From Andrena cerasifolii (Eukaryota > Arthropoda > Insecta > Hymenoptera > Andrenidae): a stretch of DNA of 64,000 nt. The notes under the pieces were generated by a model. It saw nothing but the letters and a program-made list of their open reading frames with translations, was not told the origin of the DNA and ran no database searches. This document shows, one piece after another, positions 1 through 11,500 of this stretch; the stretch's first letter is position 1, and every line of letters begins with the position of its first letter. Made by a program: the position numbers and the translations under genes. The DNA is taken from NCBI RefSeq assembly GCF_050908995.1, contig NC_135121.1, forward strand, positions 17,608,001 to 17,672,000. Direction: 5' to 3'.

Positions 1-252
1 TCAATACACCCCGCACGACGAGGCCGCATAAATCTGATCCGAAACTGTCCCATAAACGTGACATAGTACCAATCCAATAAAGGCGATACCGGCGCAATAA
101 ATATAATGTATAACCAATCGTTTATCACGAGGAAGCACTTCAATAGCATTGAGGTAATATAATACGACAAGAAGCTGACAGAAAATCTTAGGAAACCGGG
201 AAGCTAAAAGTACATACGAGAGAAAATTAAATTTACGAAGCTTCATTAACAT
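1..252 (-). CDS. Unrecognised small hydrophobic reading frame
   Basis: An 83-codon open frame runs from an ATG at 252 down to a TGA at 1-3. Two hydrophobic stretches are visible, around residues 24-34 (FCQLLVVLYYL) and residues 50-68 (YIYCAGIAFIGLVLCHVYG), so a two-pass membrane protein is possible. The second stretch is followed by GTVSDQIYAASSCGVY, which faintly resembles the end of insect odorant receptors, where a membrane helix is followed by a short G..SdqIY..A..C.WY-like tail. That likeness is weak, and the frame could be a pseudogene fragment or chance. No promoter or splice site decides its boundaries. I would not assign a function. Confidence 0.18.
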   Translation of the reverse strand: MLMKLRKFNFLSYVLLASRFPKIFCQLLVVLYYLNAIEVLPRDKRLVIHYIYCAGIAFIGLVLCHVYGTVSDQIYAASSCGVY

Positions 253-3200
253 TAATTAGCCAGATCACTGGTGCAGTACTGTGATCTTGCAATTATTAGA
301 CGCAGTACCAATCGTTTTATTGTGCATACTTGGAGCAAGCTTAAGATTCAGATCTGGCCCACCCACAAAGATTGATTTCCTCATCATTCCTCTGCATTTC
401 AACACAAGCGTATCCAATTAATCATACCCAAGATCAGACACGTCTGAATGTCGTCTATCAGGTCTACCAACATCTTGTCAGCTTCCAAAGACACCTCCTC
501 GAGCCTCCTGCGAGCTTAATGTTCCTGAGAAAACGAGGCCGCCCTTCGAACCTCGATTCTCACGGTCGTCGTCTTTCCCTTATCTCCCAGCTGTCTTCAG
601 GTATTCAAGTCCTTGCTGCTAATCTGGACGAGGACATCTGGCTTCCTTTTTTCGGCGAATTCCTCGGCTCGGAAATTCCCTCGGCGCACGGAATTTACAC
701 GCAGCTTTTCATCGCCGCTTCCTCTTCGCCGAGCCCCGAGCGTCTCCGTGAAACACGACGCTTTGTGTGTGCTCGGGGATGAAAAATGAAGGAAGGAACG
801 CGTTCGTTATTCCATTTTAGCTTAGGCGTAGAACTACAGAGATTTTCTCGTGCGGCACGCGGTGAACAGGATTCTGTATGAATATTCCGGCGGGGTTCCT
901 TTGGAAAAAGATCGTCGCTGGAAGGATCCAGTCATCTTGTTCTGCGTGAACGGTTCCCACGAGACGTGGGAACGTCGGTCCGACGTGGTCTGTGCGTTCT
1001 TCCCGCGCACGATAGAGGAACATGAGCGAAAAGAGTGTCTCTTCTTGTGCATGGTGGACGTGAGACGGTTATCGGAGTTAATCGGAGGCTTGGGGAGGGA
1101 TTCGATAACGATTGACGAGGGGAATGAAGCTGATGGTCTAAGACAAAAATTCTGGTTTGGGTGGAAATAGGTTTAATAGATTTAATTCTGGTCTATAGGC
1201 TTCATCCTGACATGGCAGAAGTAGAATGAATTTAGGGGGAAATAAAATTGACCATTATTGATTAAAAGAAGAAGATTTAGTGGAAAATTCTAATTTTGAT
1301 AGGAGTAAGCTGTAGGTATAGAATAAAGGTGCACCTAGTATTGTTTTACAATATGAAAGTGCTCCTTAACAATATTCTCCAATTTGTGCGATCCACTAAC
1401 GTGATGTAATGTCCATTCTCACGATTATTGGAGAAACATGCCCGACAAGAAAGTGCGCTGAAATTCAAGATAGCGGGGATATGATCGAAAGGGGCCGAGG
1501 CGGGATCTTTTGAAGTTCGCTTTTTCTGCGCGGCACGTGCTCCCCCGTCATCCGACAAACGTCAGGAATGTCGGGGCCAATAAAGAATGGAATGCGTTCG
1601 CCAGCCCGGACAAGTCATTCCCGAAGACTGTCACGCTCCCAGTCGAAGCGTGAGAACGAAAAAGCACGGCTCGGATCGTCGTTCTTCTCACGTTCATCAG
1701 AGAACTATGACCAGCGAGGAGATCGCTGCGAAATTCGAAACTAGGCGACGCATTTTCGTGTCTTTCAAGCGTTTCCTCGAACCTCTTCTGTTCGAGAAAA
1801 GGGGGCAGTGTTTGGGAGTAAGTACGTGCTTGGGAAAGAGAAAAATTCATTCGCAGACTTGTCGTTTATCCATATTTCTTATAAGAAGTGGTAAACTGGT
1901 ATACAATATTCTGACAAAGAATCGCAGAAGAAGATGTCATATCTCCAAGAGTTCCGCCGTTATATTCTTCGCAGAGTCATGGGAAAGTTGGAAGCCAAGT
2001 AGTCAATAGAGAGACTTAGGAACTCTTGCTGGCTCCTGACTTCCTGGCAACTTTACGATCGGAAACATAATACAGCCGTTAAACTCCGTTAAAGAATCAT
2101 TTCCACTTAAAATTCTGGTCTAGTGGAATCGTACACCCTTATCCCACATAACTTACGTATGCACAATAGCATGTCACGTGTCGTGGCAACAAGTACATGT
2201 AACTTGTAACATCATCCTCGGACCGTTCTGTAGTTTCTACACACATACATTTCCCCCAGAAATTCACCATCTAGGACCACCTACTTCCCTGATTCCCGTT
2301 TACAACACGCCGCGATTTTGTGGAGTAATGGTGGTCAATGCAGGCCGCTTACAATGATTACACGAGCGCCTCGCATTCCCACCATTGTGAACCCGATTTG
2401 GGAATCATGAAATGTAAAAGTTTCACACCTTTTCCGGGCTCTTCCACGTGTTTTCTAATCCCCTGCTGCTTCGACACGCTCGAACGAGTTCGAGGAAATC
2501 GGTTCCTCAGGATTGGTCGCGGCCCAAGGAGTTGCCCGCCTCCTTTTTCGGGGTCCTCGCGTCTCCGGAGAGGGCCCCACGTCGACTTCCTCGCTTCACC
2601 TGCTCCCCTGCTCCCCGCGCTATAGAATATTGACTTTTGACTGTCAATGACACTGACCATCATCGCTCGCTTAATCGATCCGTGAACCGCTAATGACCGA
2701 GTCCCTTCCAAAGGAAAGAGAACCTTCCTCCGCGGGCATTGAAAGTGAGCACAGTTTCTTCCCCTCCTGACTGTCCATGCCTGGCCACAGGCATCGGCGC
2801 TTGTGAATCCTTGGAATTCCAATCATTACCACGCCCACGGAGCCTACGTATCCTCGTGTACTTTAAGCTTTAAACCAAGAGACTCCAGCATGGAGAAGGC
2901 TCGAAGGAATCATCCAAACAGGTGGCAGAGGAGGTTGGGAATACAAGTTCCCAGATAATTACTTGAAACTCCACCTGGATCGTGGGCGGAGCGACGAACC
3001 TGATTCGAACAGGTAGCGAGACTCCACCTTTCAGGTGAGGTCCTGGGAGCAGGAACGACCTCCTACCCTCGCATGCTTCCCAGCTCAAAATGGTACCAGA
3101 TTTCTCGACGAGTTTAACCCTTTCGCGGATCGATATACCCAGAAGGTCGGTTTATACGCCTTGATGATATTCGCTATTCGTATGTACAACGGTGACTTTC

Positions 3201-4777
3201 CCTTGCTCGCGCGCCGTGGCGTTCGAAAGTGAAAAGACTGAAAAGTGTGTGCAGTGAAACGAGGGTTTCGATGGGTGGCAATGGGAGAGAGTCGATCCCC
3301 CTGGACGAGTAATCTCCTGGGCTTCATGCAAGCCTGTTCAGCGGTCGTCGAAAATTAACCCTTTCACTAGCCGAGAAACCGCGCCATCGGTCCACATCTG
3401 GCTTCCTGGCTGATCCTGCGTCCCTGGTGCTTGGTGTTCGATTAATTCGTGTTTACAACGTTCTTCACGCCTTCCCATAAACTTTAACGGGCCATTAACG
3501 TAGGAATATATCGATGTTTCCTGAATATCGCACCACGTTTGGCGCTCCTCTTCGTTCCCTTTTATGCCTTCATTCGCCTGGGTCGAGGGGGGTTCTAGCC
3601 CGTGCTCGTTGGGCAATTTCCCGCTCGCGTGGCTCCTCGATCTCGTGTGACCCTGGTACGTGGAGGATATAAAATTTCCGTTAGCGTGATTTTGAAAGCC
3701 TATGATTGGCGAGACTCGTAAGGATTCGACTATTGATTCGACGCCATTCGTTGTTCGTTATATAGACTCTGTAGCGCGAGGACCTTCGCAGTTACTGGCA
3801 TTGTTTTAAAGATAAAAGTATGTATAGACGCTTGAGCGAATTATAGGAAAAGATTGGAACTTTTAAAAGAAATTATACGAGTTCAATAAATAAGTCTATT
3901 GGTCATAGAATAAATTAGTCAATTCTGGGATTACATCGATGTTTGATGAGACAATCATAATAATTATTCGTGGTGAATACACGAAGTTTAAGATTGCAAT
4001 GTAACACCAAATTTTGTGATTTCTAGGGAAATGTTTAAAGTTAGAGTTAGATTCATGGGTCTGTATAACAAAGTCTACGATGAAATCCATGCCTCTTCTA
4101 GTCGTTCCTAAGATCCTGGTACAGAATCTTTCGTTAATTTATATTTAGAATACTTATACGAGTTTCAAATGAATTGGAACCGAGGGATCGGTGGCAAACG
4201 GATAATATCGTGTTTTACCACGAGGTTTCTGGGAAGCTATATAGGTGGTCAATATTTTATTAAATGCTCCCAGTTTTAATGGGAGCCAGTGCAGCTCTTC
4301 GTTCTCCTGATAGCTTGATTGATGGGGTTCGTCGGATATCCCCTGAAAAACATTCTGAACAACTGGTACATTGGCCACAAATGTCGGCCATTCGAATGAC
4401 CCTTCAAAACCCTTCACTGTGTAAAAGAAGTTAGATTTATGTAACAGTTTTGTGTTACAATTCAATGTGACAGTAGTTTTATCCCAGAATAAGGAATAGT
4501 GAATTTATTTTGCTGCATATAAATCGTAGACAGAGAAAGTTAATAAAATGGACTTTTACGTAGCATAGATCACTGATACCGCATGTGTCTATAAATTAAT
4601 GTCACACATGGTACTATATAGCGTTGTCTAGGACTCTAACAACTTGTAAATTATATGCTCTCCTAGTCCCCAAGCGTATCTAAGTAGTGAGCCACCCTGG
4701 CCACTTTCTCAACACATGCATTTGAAAAGTAACAGCGGTAGCATCATGTGTTTCTAGACCTGAGACCACTTTTTTAC
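253..4777. other. Gene-free stretch, probably intronic or intergenic
   Basis: Short open frames occur on both strands but overlap each other, have arginine- and serine-rich translations typical of CpG-rich noncoding DNA, and show no domain. Two copies of the word TTAACCCTTTC occur near 3,114 and 3,357 in the same orientation. I see no RNA gene here. Confidence 0.5.
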
Positions 4778-4779
4778 TA

Positions 4780-5409
4780 CAGTCGAACCTCGATAACACG
4801 AAAACCTCTATGTATAAGACGAAAATTTTCTTCATTCCCTTCCGCTCCGCTGTAAACATCTCTACAACACGAAATAGAACTTCCTTAACTCGAACTATAT
4901 TTTGCATGTTAAATTATGTATTTCATCTCTACAACTCGAATTTAGAAGAACTCCAATCTCTACAAGTCGAAGTTTACTTCTGCATATGTATTACGAAATT
5001 TCGTAGAAAGATCTCAAAGTATCGAGGAAAATGTTTTCTCTGCATTATTCACGATTAAAAATGCTATTGATTTACAATACACTAAAAGACTAGCACAAAG
5101 TAATATCACAATTTTGTTTAATATGTAATAAGGAGTAATATTTCGAGCATAAAATGTGTTTTATAATTATTTTTATATATGTCGGTATATATGTGGTACA
5201 TAAGTTGTGGGTATATTTGATTATAGGTATACAATAAACAATGGTCCTTTACAGCCCCAGAGTCAACAAATTAACAGTCGCACAAAGCCTCTATAAGTCG
5301 AATTTTCGTTTGTTAAACCCCTCTTACTCGAAAACTCGATAAGCCGAAGTCTCTATAATTCGACGATTCTTTCCCTTCCCTTGAGATTCGAGTTATCGAA
5401 GTTCGACTG
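4780..5409. mobile_element. Pogo/Tigger-like MITE, 630 bp
   Basis: The left end reads CAGTCGAACCTCGATAACAC and the right end is its near-perfect reverse complement (GAGTTATCGAAGTTCGACTG). The element is flanked on both sides by the dinucleotide TA (4,778-4,779 and 5,410-5,411), as expected for the Tc1/mariner/pogo superfamily. Degenerate copies of a CTCTATAA.TCGAA motif recur in the interior next to each end. No transposase can be read, so it is non-autonomous. The CAGT terminus and the CTCGATAA motif are what suggest pogo/Tigger rather than mariner. Confidence 0.8.
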
Positions 5410-5749
5410 TACAGATAACACTTCGTGGATAATAATCAGCTACCTTTCATCGTTCAATTTCTCCTCGTGACTTTAAATCATTAATTCATTTTTGTAAATC
5501 AAAAATTCCAATTTTCTCGTGTATTATAGCTTTTGCTTGAATTCCATAGTGAGGTTGATTTAATTTTCAAACTGGAAGATGGTTTCAATCAGGAGGAACG
5601 GCTCATTGTAATGACAATACTGTATCATCAATTATTACAGTTTGAGACTTCAATCTTGTTATTTATACAGAATAGTTTATATCGTCTAACAATTCCATGC
5701 TACTGTATATCTTGGATTTCGAAAATGGAGACTTCAGAGGGAATGGATT

Positions 5750-7760
5750 GTGCCAGGATCAGGACGAACGGAGTACAAGCTCCAAGTGTGTTATGCTCCC
5801 CCAGCAGTCTTGTTTACCAAATTGGTTTCTTTCCACCCCAGGGTTAAGTAGGGACGAGGCCATAAAAGGGAAACCTGGCTAGGTATACCTGAGTCATGGG
5901 CGATCTTACAGCTTGCGTTTCTCATGTGCATGGTCCCCTAATCTCGAGGAATCGGCGATAGTGAGCCTCGCCTTAACCCTTTCAAGCAGACAGGATGCTT
6001 TAAACCAGATAAACAGAAGAAATCTCATAAAACATCCTATATCTGCGTTTCCAAATACAATGGTAGTCTACAAGAAACTTGTGAGTTATGTAATAAATAT
6101 TAATTAACGCATTACTATGTGCACTGTCGAGTCAAATGTTTTATAAAACAATTTTTAAGACCGTGACTATAAATTGGTGAGGAAAAAAACACTTTGCGTC
6201 ATAGCTACAGTGACACTAACAATAACATGAAATAATGCTTATCGAATTTCAATTTTTCGTGTAATATTGCCTACATTACTTCCAGTACAAAAGTGTAAAA
6301 GTTTGCTTTAAACAAGGATGTGTACCTTAAAATTTGGTAAAAATGAAAGGAGTCATATCTCCCGCCTCAGGTTCCTCTTTCGACGCGTACTTCCGAGTCC
6401 TCGTGCTACCCTGTGAGGACTGTTTACTAGATTCATTTCCTTAAATGGGCGCGAAACCACAAATTACGAGGGTCAGAATATCCTCCTGTCAGACCTTCGT
6501 CAGGCGGCTCGACTTCTACCACCTCGATGCAACGTGGTCTCCTAATAAGAGAACGCTGCCCATAGTGAAGCTCTGCACAACCCTTTCGATCCATCTCCCC
6601 TCGGAATCCATAAACGACGAACGTATGTTAATTACAAATAAATATTTTACAAAAGCAAAACATGGCGCATTTCACACTTAGTTCGGTTCATTACTAAACA
6701 CATGTGGTTCGTATTATATATTCCTTTGTATTCAAATTAATTCCTGCTGTAAAAATTTAATTAATAGGCTAACATAAAGATTGTCTAACAAAATTCTAAG
6801 AAACCCTCCATTCTGCATTGAAGAGTACCTATAGAATTTTAATACAATTTCCCTTTGAAAATAAGTGACTAAGTGCGCAAAGAAGGTACCGCTGAAACAA
6901 GATTGGCACTTACAGTGTTTGCAAATTTAAATAAATGGCACATTCAATTTTCTCTGCAACTTATAGGTGGCACACACAGTGTTTGCTACAAACACAATTC
7001 TTTCTTTCATGAATTTGGACTATATTAATGCAAAAAATAGAAAATTTTCTGATGCACTTGGGTTATTGTATATTTAAGCATATTCAGCAATCAAAACAAA
7101 TCAAATTTCGTATATAATTTAAAGTCAGGGACGCTTTTTCTCTCTCCTGTAAAAATTCGATTTTTGCACTTCAGTGTTTTCTACAAGGACTCTTCAATTC
7201 TTCTATAAATCGCATAGTGCCCCCAGGTCCATTCTTATTATTATATACTTCCCTAAACGCTGCACCCAGGTGGCAGGACTTCCAAGTGCATCATGCTCCC
7301 CTAGGAATTCTGTTTACCCAGATCATTTCCTTAAATGGACACGATACTACAAAGAGTCCTGCACGTTCCAAAGGACCCTCCAATCCACCTTCAACCCTCG
7401 CCGCATGGTCCCCTGTCCGCCGAGACCAGCGAAGCAGTGAGACGTCCCTCGACCCCGTGAGCAGCACACCATAAACGAGCAGCATTGGGGGAACCTGTTT
7501 CACAAACTGGTTTTCTGCATGCATTAGCGAGCAAGTGCAGTCCCATTGTGCAGGGAACAGGTGTTCGCGGCCAGGAACCTGTTCTGCATATCAAGATGCA
7601 CGGTCCTTTGTACACACCTTGGTAGAGCCCCAGCAAAGTCGTGAGATCAGCCGAGCGATGAAGCAGGCATCTTTGAAACCAGACAAACAAATTGCAATAG
7701 AGAGGCATGAGGAATAAAAAGGTACCTGCTAAAACATGGATGATACTTACTGAGTGTGAA
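5750..7760. repeat. Diverged local duplications
   Basis: Related segments recur at about 5,790, 6,400 and 7,290. Shared words include ATGCTCCCC followed by CTGTTTAC, then TCATTTCCTTAAATGG, then a purine-rich AC.A..GAG. A later shared block appears near 5,990 and 7,670 (AAACCAGA.AAACA). Another shared word, GTACC.GCT.AAACA followed by CACTTAC or TACTTAC, is near 6,887 and 7,722. Divergence is high and the boundaries are approximate. No coding frame is conserved between copies. Confidence 0.45.
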
Positions 7761-7779
7761 AGAGAAGTAACAAAAGCCT

Positions 7780-8570
7780 GTTGCTCGTCGCGCGTACAAC
7801 TCTGCTTGTTTCTCTCGCACGCGTCTGTGCCTTCGTCTGTCCTTTTTGCAGGTGCCTAGGATTTCGTTCCCCGTTTTCTGCCGCTACTTGTTCAGACCTT
7901 TTCCCCCTCGAGCATCACTAAAAACGTGTTTATAAGGGGTCATGCCTCGGGTCAGCACTTTCTTCTTCGTCGCGCAGCCGACTTCCTTCGTCCTTCTTCC
8001 ACTCACGTAGTATCTCCCTCGTCTTTCTCTCACGCCTCTATAGCTTCGTCCGTCCTTCTCGCACGCGTTGGGTACTCCGTCCGTCCCATTTCTGGAGTAG
8101 CTCTCGTATCTTCTTTCCTCTGTCTCTAGAGCACCCATAAAAAAACCTGTTTACCGAGGCTCGACTGATATTCTTCAACTCCGCGCGGACAACACCCTTC
8201 ATCTTTCTTGCACGCACTATTTCGCTAGTATTTCTTGCACTCTCCTTCAGCTTTGCCTGTCCTTTGTGCACGCGTTTAATATTTAGACTGGTCTTTCTCT
8301 GAGGCTAGAATTAGCTTTTCCTACTCGAACACCAATGAAACGGCTAATTATCGGGGCTCGAGTTGACAGCTATACTTCAACTCAGCGTGGACGACCTCCT
8401 GCGTCCTTTTTCCACGCATTTAGATCTTCGGTGGTCCTTCTTGCACGCGTTTAGAGTACCGTTTCCCCTTTTTCGATACAGCTTGTTCACATCCTTCTTT
8501 TCTCTGTCCCCTTGAGCATCGTCGAAGCACGTGTTTACAAGAGTAGAAGGTGTTCGTCCGTTTTTACCCT
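7780..8570. repeat. Decayed tandem array, about four units of ~200 bp
   Basis: A pyrimidine-rich block with TTGCACGCGTTT and CGTCCTTCTTG motifs, followed by GAGCA(T/C)C and then CGTGTTTA(T/C)A, recurs with landmarks at about 7,912, 8,129, 8,328 and 8,515. Units 3 and 4 also share CTTCAACTC.GCG.GGAC. Spacing is 187-217 bp, so units are related but strongly diverged. Open frames across it are shadows of the repeat. Confidence 0.55.
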
Positions 8571-11500
8571 GGATCTACTGAGCACCGACAAAGAACAAGC
8601 CGCGGTGTGGTTTTCTCATTGAGACATGTTGCTGGATGCTATAATCTGAGGAATTTTTAATGAAGTTTTATTGAAGAGGTTTTATTTGTTATTAATTTCA
8701 ATTTTGACGGGTGGAACAGTCTCTACAATATTGAGAATTGCCATTCCACACATAAAGAATTGATAAACGGATTTGTAAGGGGAAGTACAGCATGTAAATG
8801 AAATGTTTCTTTATTGAAAAAAGGCTGAGAGACAGTGTTGTACTCACAGTTGTGCAGAAAATTTTTGTAATTGGTACAATCTTCTTTTACTCAATATTGT
8901 TGAGTAATATTGTGCATAGATAACTTGCAGTAATATCGATAAAATATAATTTCATACAATAGTTACCTACTTTCTTCAAAATCTTCAGTTTCGCGGGGAA
9001 CTACTTCCACAGTTGTTATACTAACCTACGCGTCGTTGTTGACACAAGAAATTAGGATGAATAGGGTGCTGAATTTACCGTGAAATTATAGGGGGACCCT
9101 TGAAGGTTGGGTCAAGACCTTCCGAAAGGTTCAAGAAACTTTAGAATATGTTTTCCTGATCCAGAAAGAGATCAAGTGTCTTCGATCCGCAACTCTTTTC
9201 CTCGGATACTGTTTCTTATATCATGGAAATTTTATTAAGAGAAAGCGTTACTGCTACTTTCAAAAGCAAATGACTTCGAATGTATTTTAATGGTTTAATG
9301 AAACTTTACGAAAGATCCTTCTTGTGGAAGGACTTTCGTTGCCTTCATGTTCTCCTAGAAAAGTTATTTACGTAGGATACTTTCGACAATGGGAATTACC
9401 AACGAAGCGTGAAATTCAGCATTAGGGGAGTCGAACCCGAAATTTCTACGTTCCCAATTCATTATTGCACGGTCGTGGGAATTCCTCTTCGCTTATGATT
9501 TTCTGTTAAGGATGTAGGACAAGTTTCTCAAGTGCTGGGATCCTATCCCTTAAAATCTGGGTCACTGTAACAATTTCTAAGGCTTTCATTGAGAGGGAAA
9601 CAAAAACAGCATACAAGCACAAATTTCCTTTACAAACTCGTTAATATCACCACCCCTTTGTGTCTTGAAAGTATAAAACTTTTCACTCATAACGCAATGT
9701 GTCAGTGGTAAATATTACAACAAATATAAAATATTTCTACTTCAATATTACATATGTACTTATATAGATGCCACAAATTTCAGCATGTGTTATAATTATT
9801 CTTGCAACTGTAAGCTTGTAAAAATACTTTTACCCTGCTAATTTGAAAATTAACTTAATATTCAAACCTTTGTATCCCCTTGCCTTGGCAGCAGTCACTA
9901 TATAAATTACAAATACTATTCCTCTTCGAAGACCTCCTCCACATTCAAACATACGTTTCAACCAAGGTCTCCTGATAGACACCCCTTAAGGAGGGATACC
10001 ACCCTCCTCGTGGGTATGCAACCCTACTCGAAATATTCAGCATTCTTGTCCCTTCGATGGCACGTTCTCACGCCGTGCCTCGACACTCTCTATACATGGC
10101 GAAGATTTTTTTCCACGACCGACTGGTCGAGGGAGGATGTCGAGGATTTAACGGTCTGTCCATTTTTTTCCTTTTCACACTGCGCCACGTAGACCTTCGG
10201 GGTAACGATTATCTTGGGACAGAGTGTGGTCGTCGCTTCCTCTGAAAAAAAACACGTTATTGAGAATGTATATCACTCTTTGGTCAGCTGCATCCTTGAA
10301 AACTGAAACTGAAGAACTTACTCCACATTCCCTCACTTGTTAACTTTAACAAAGTGTAGTGAATGTGGAGTATCTATGTGTCGATCTATCCAGGACATCA
10401 TATAACAAATTACAATAAATTATAATAATACACAAGGCTGTAAATAATACCACGTGGTGGCACTTGGATAAATGAAAGAAAACCTAATCAAATCATCCTC
10501 AGAAATCATTTACTAGGGTAAAGAGTACAATGCTGGCAATTTAAGTAAGAGTGTCACATAAATAGTGAATTATAAATGTGAATTTAGTAAATTTGAAATG
10601 AAAATTAATATGAATAAGTACGAAAAGTCCCTAATAATCTAAAAATAGAGTTTATAAAAAAAATCAAGAATGTATAAAAATATACAAAAAATGTATTTCC
10701 CATGAAGAAATACATATAGTTATTGGCATGGTCAAGACAGTAATTGTCCAATCGGTTCGACAGTGATTGGCCGCTATTTGACACATAATATAACATAAAA
10801 GAAAATGTTATCTGATTTGGTGATAGAAATAAGATTAAAATTATTTAATAAAAATGTATATATTTTATTATGTATGTATTTGTGGTATTTGTTTTTGTTT
10901 CTAACAGGGGGTAATTACTGTTTCACCATTACCACGGTTAAAAAACAATCACTGGCCGTCCGGCCAATTATTGCCGTTCAACATTATTCATATGACAGTT
11001 GTTGGCCCTCTGTATTTTTTATAATATATGTATAATTTTAACAAATAAATAATTCTTTTATAAAATGTTAACTTTTATTTATCGATATATACAGAATATG
11101 AGAGATATACATATCATAAATACATTAAACTAATCGCAAACTTTCAACTGTACTGTTATGATTTTTGTATTGAATCGCTGCACATTCCAAGCTTTAAAGC
11201 CGAGTCATCCTTGCTTTTATATATAACTAGCTTTACTACTCGGCTTCGCCCGAAATTTAGATTCTGATTTTATAAAAAAAAAATTGTATTTTTTTTTGTG
11301 AAAATGATTACATTCATCTGGATTAGTCAGGCATAATGAGCTGATGCACATTTAGTAGTTTATCGTTCGAAAATTTTTAGGCGACAGACAAGCACACAAA
11401 CATAGAAGCTCTTCTGCTTTATATACTAAGATCACAGTATATAATGAGTGGAGAAATATTCATTACATCCAAAGCAAGAAATTACAAGGAATATGAATAT

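Noticed and set aside
3000..3020. tRNA B-box-like word on the minus strand (GTTCGAATC)
   Set aside because: No cloverleaf could be built around it.
9421..9445. tRNA B-box-like word on the minus strand (GGTTCGACTCCC)
   Set aside because: The flanking bases do not form a T stem, and no A box or acceptor stem could be placed.
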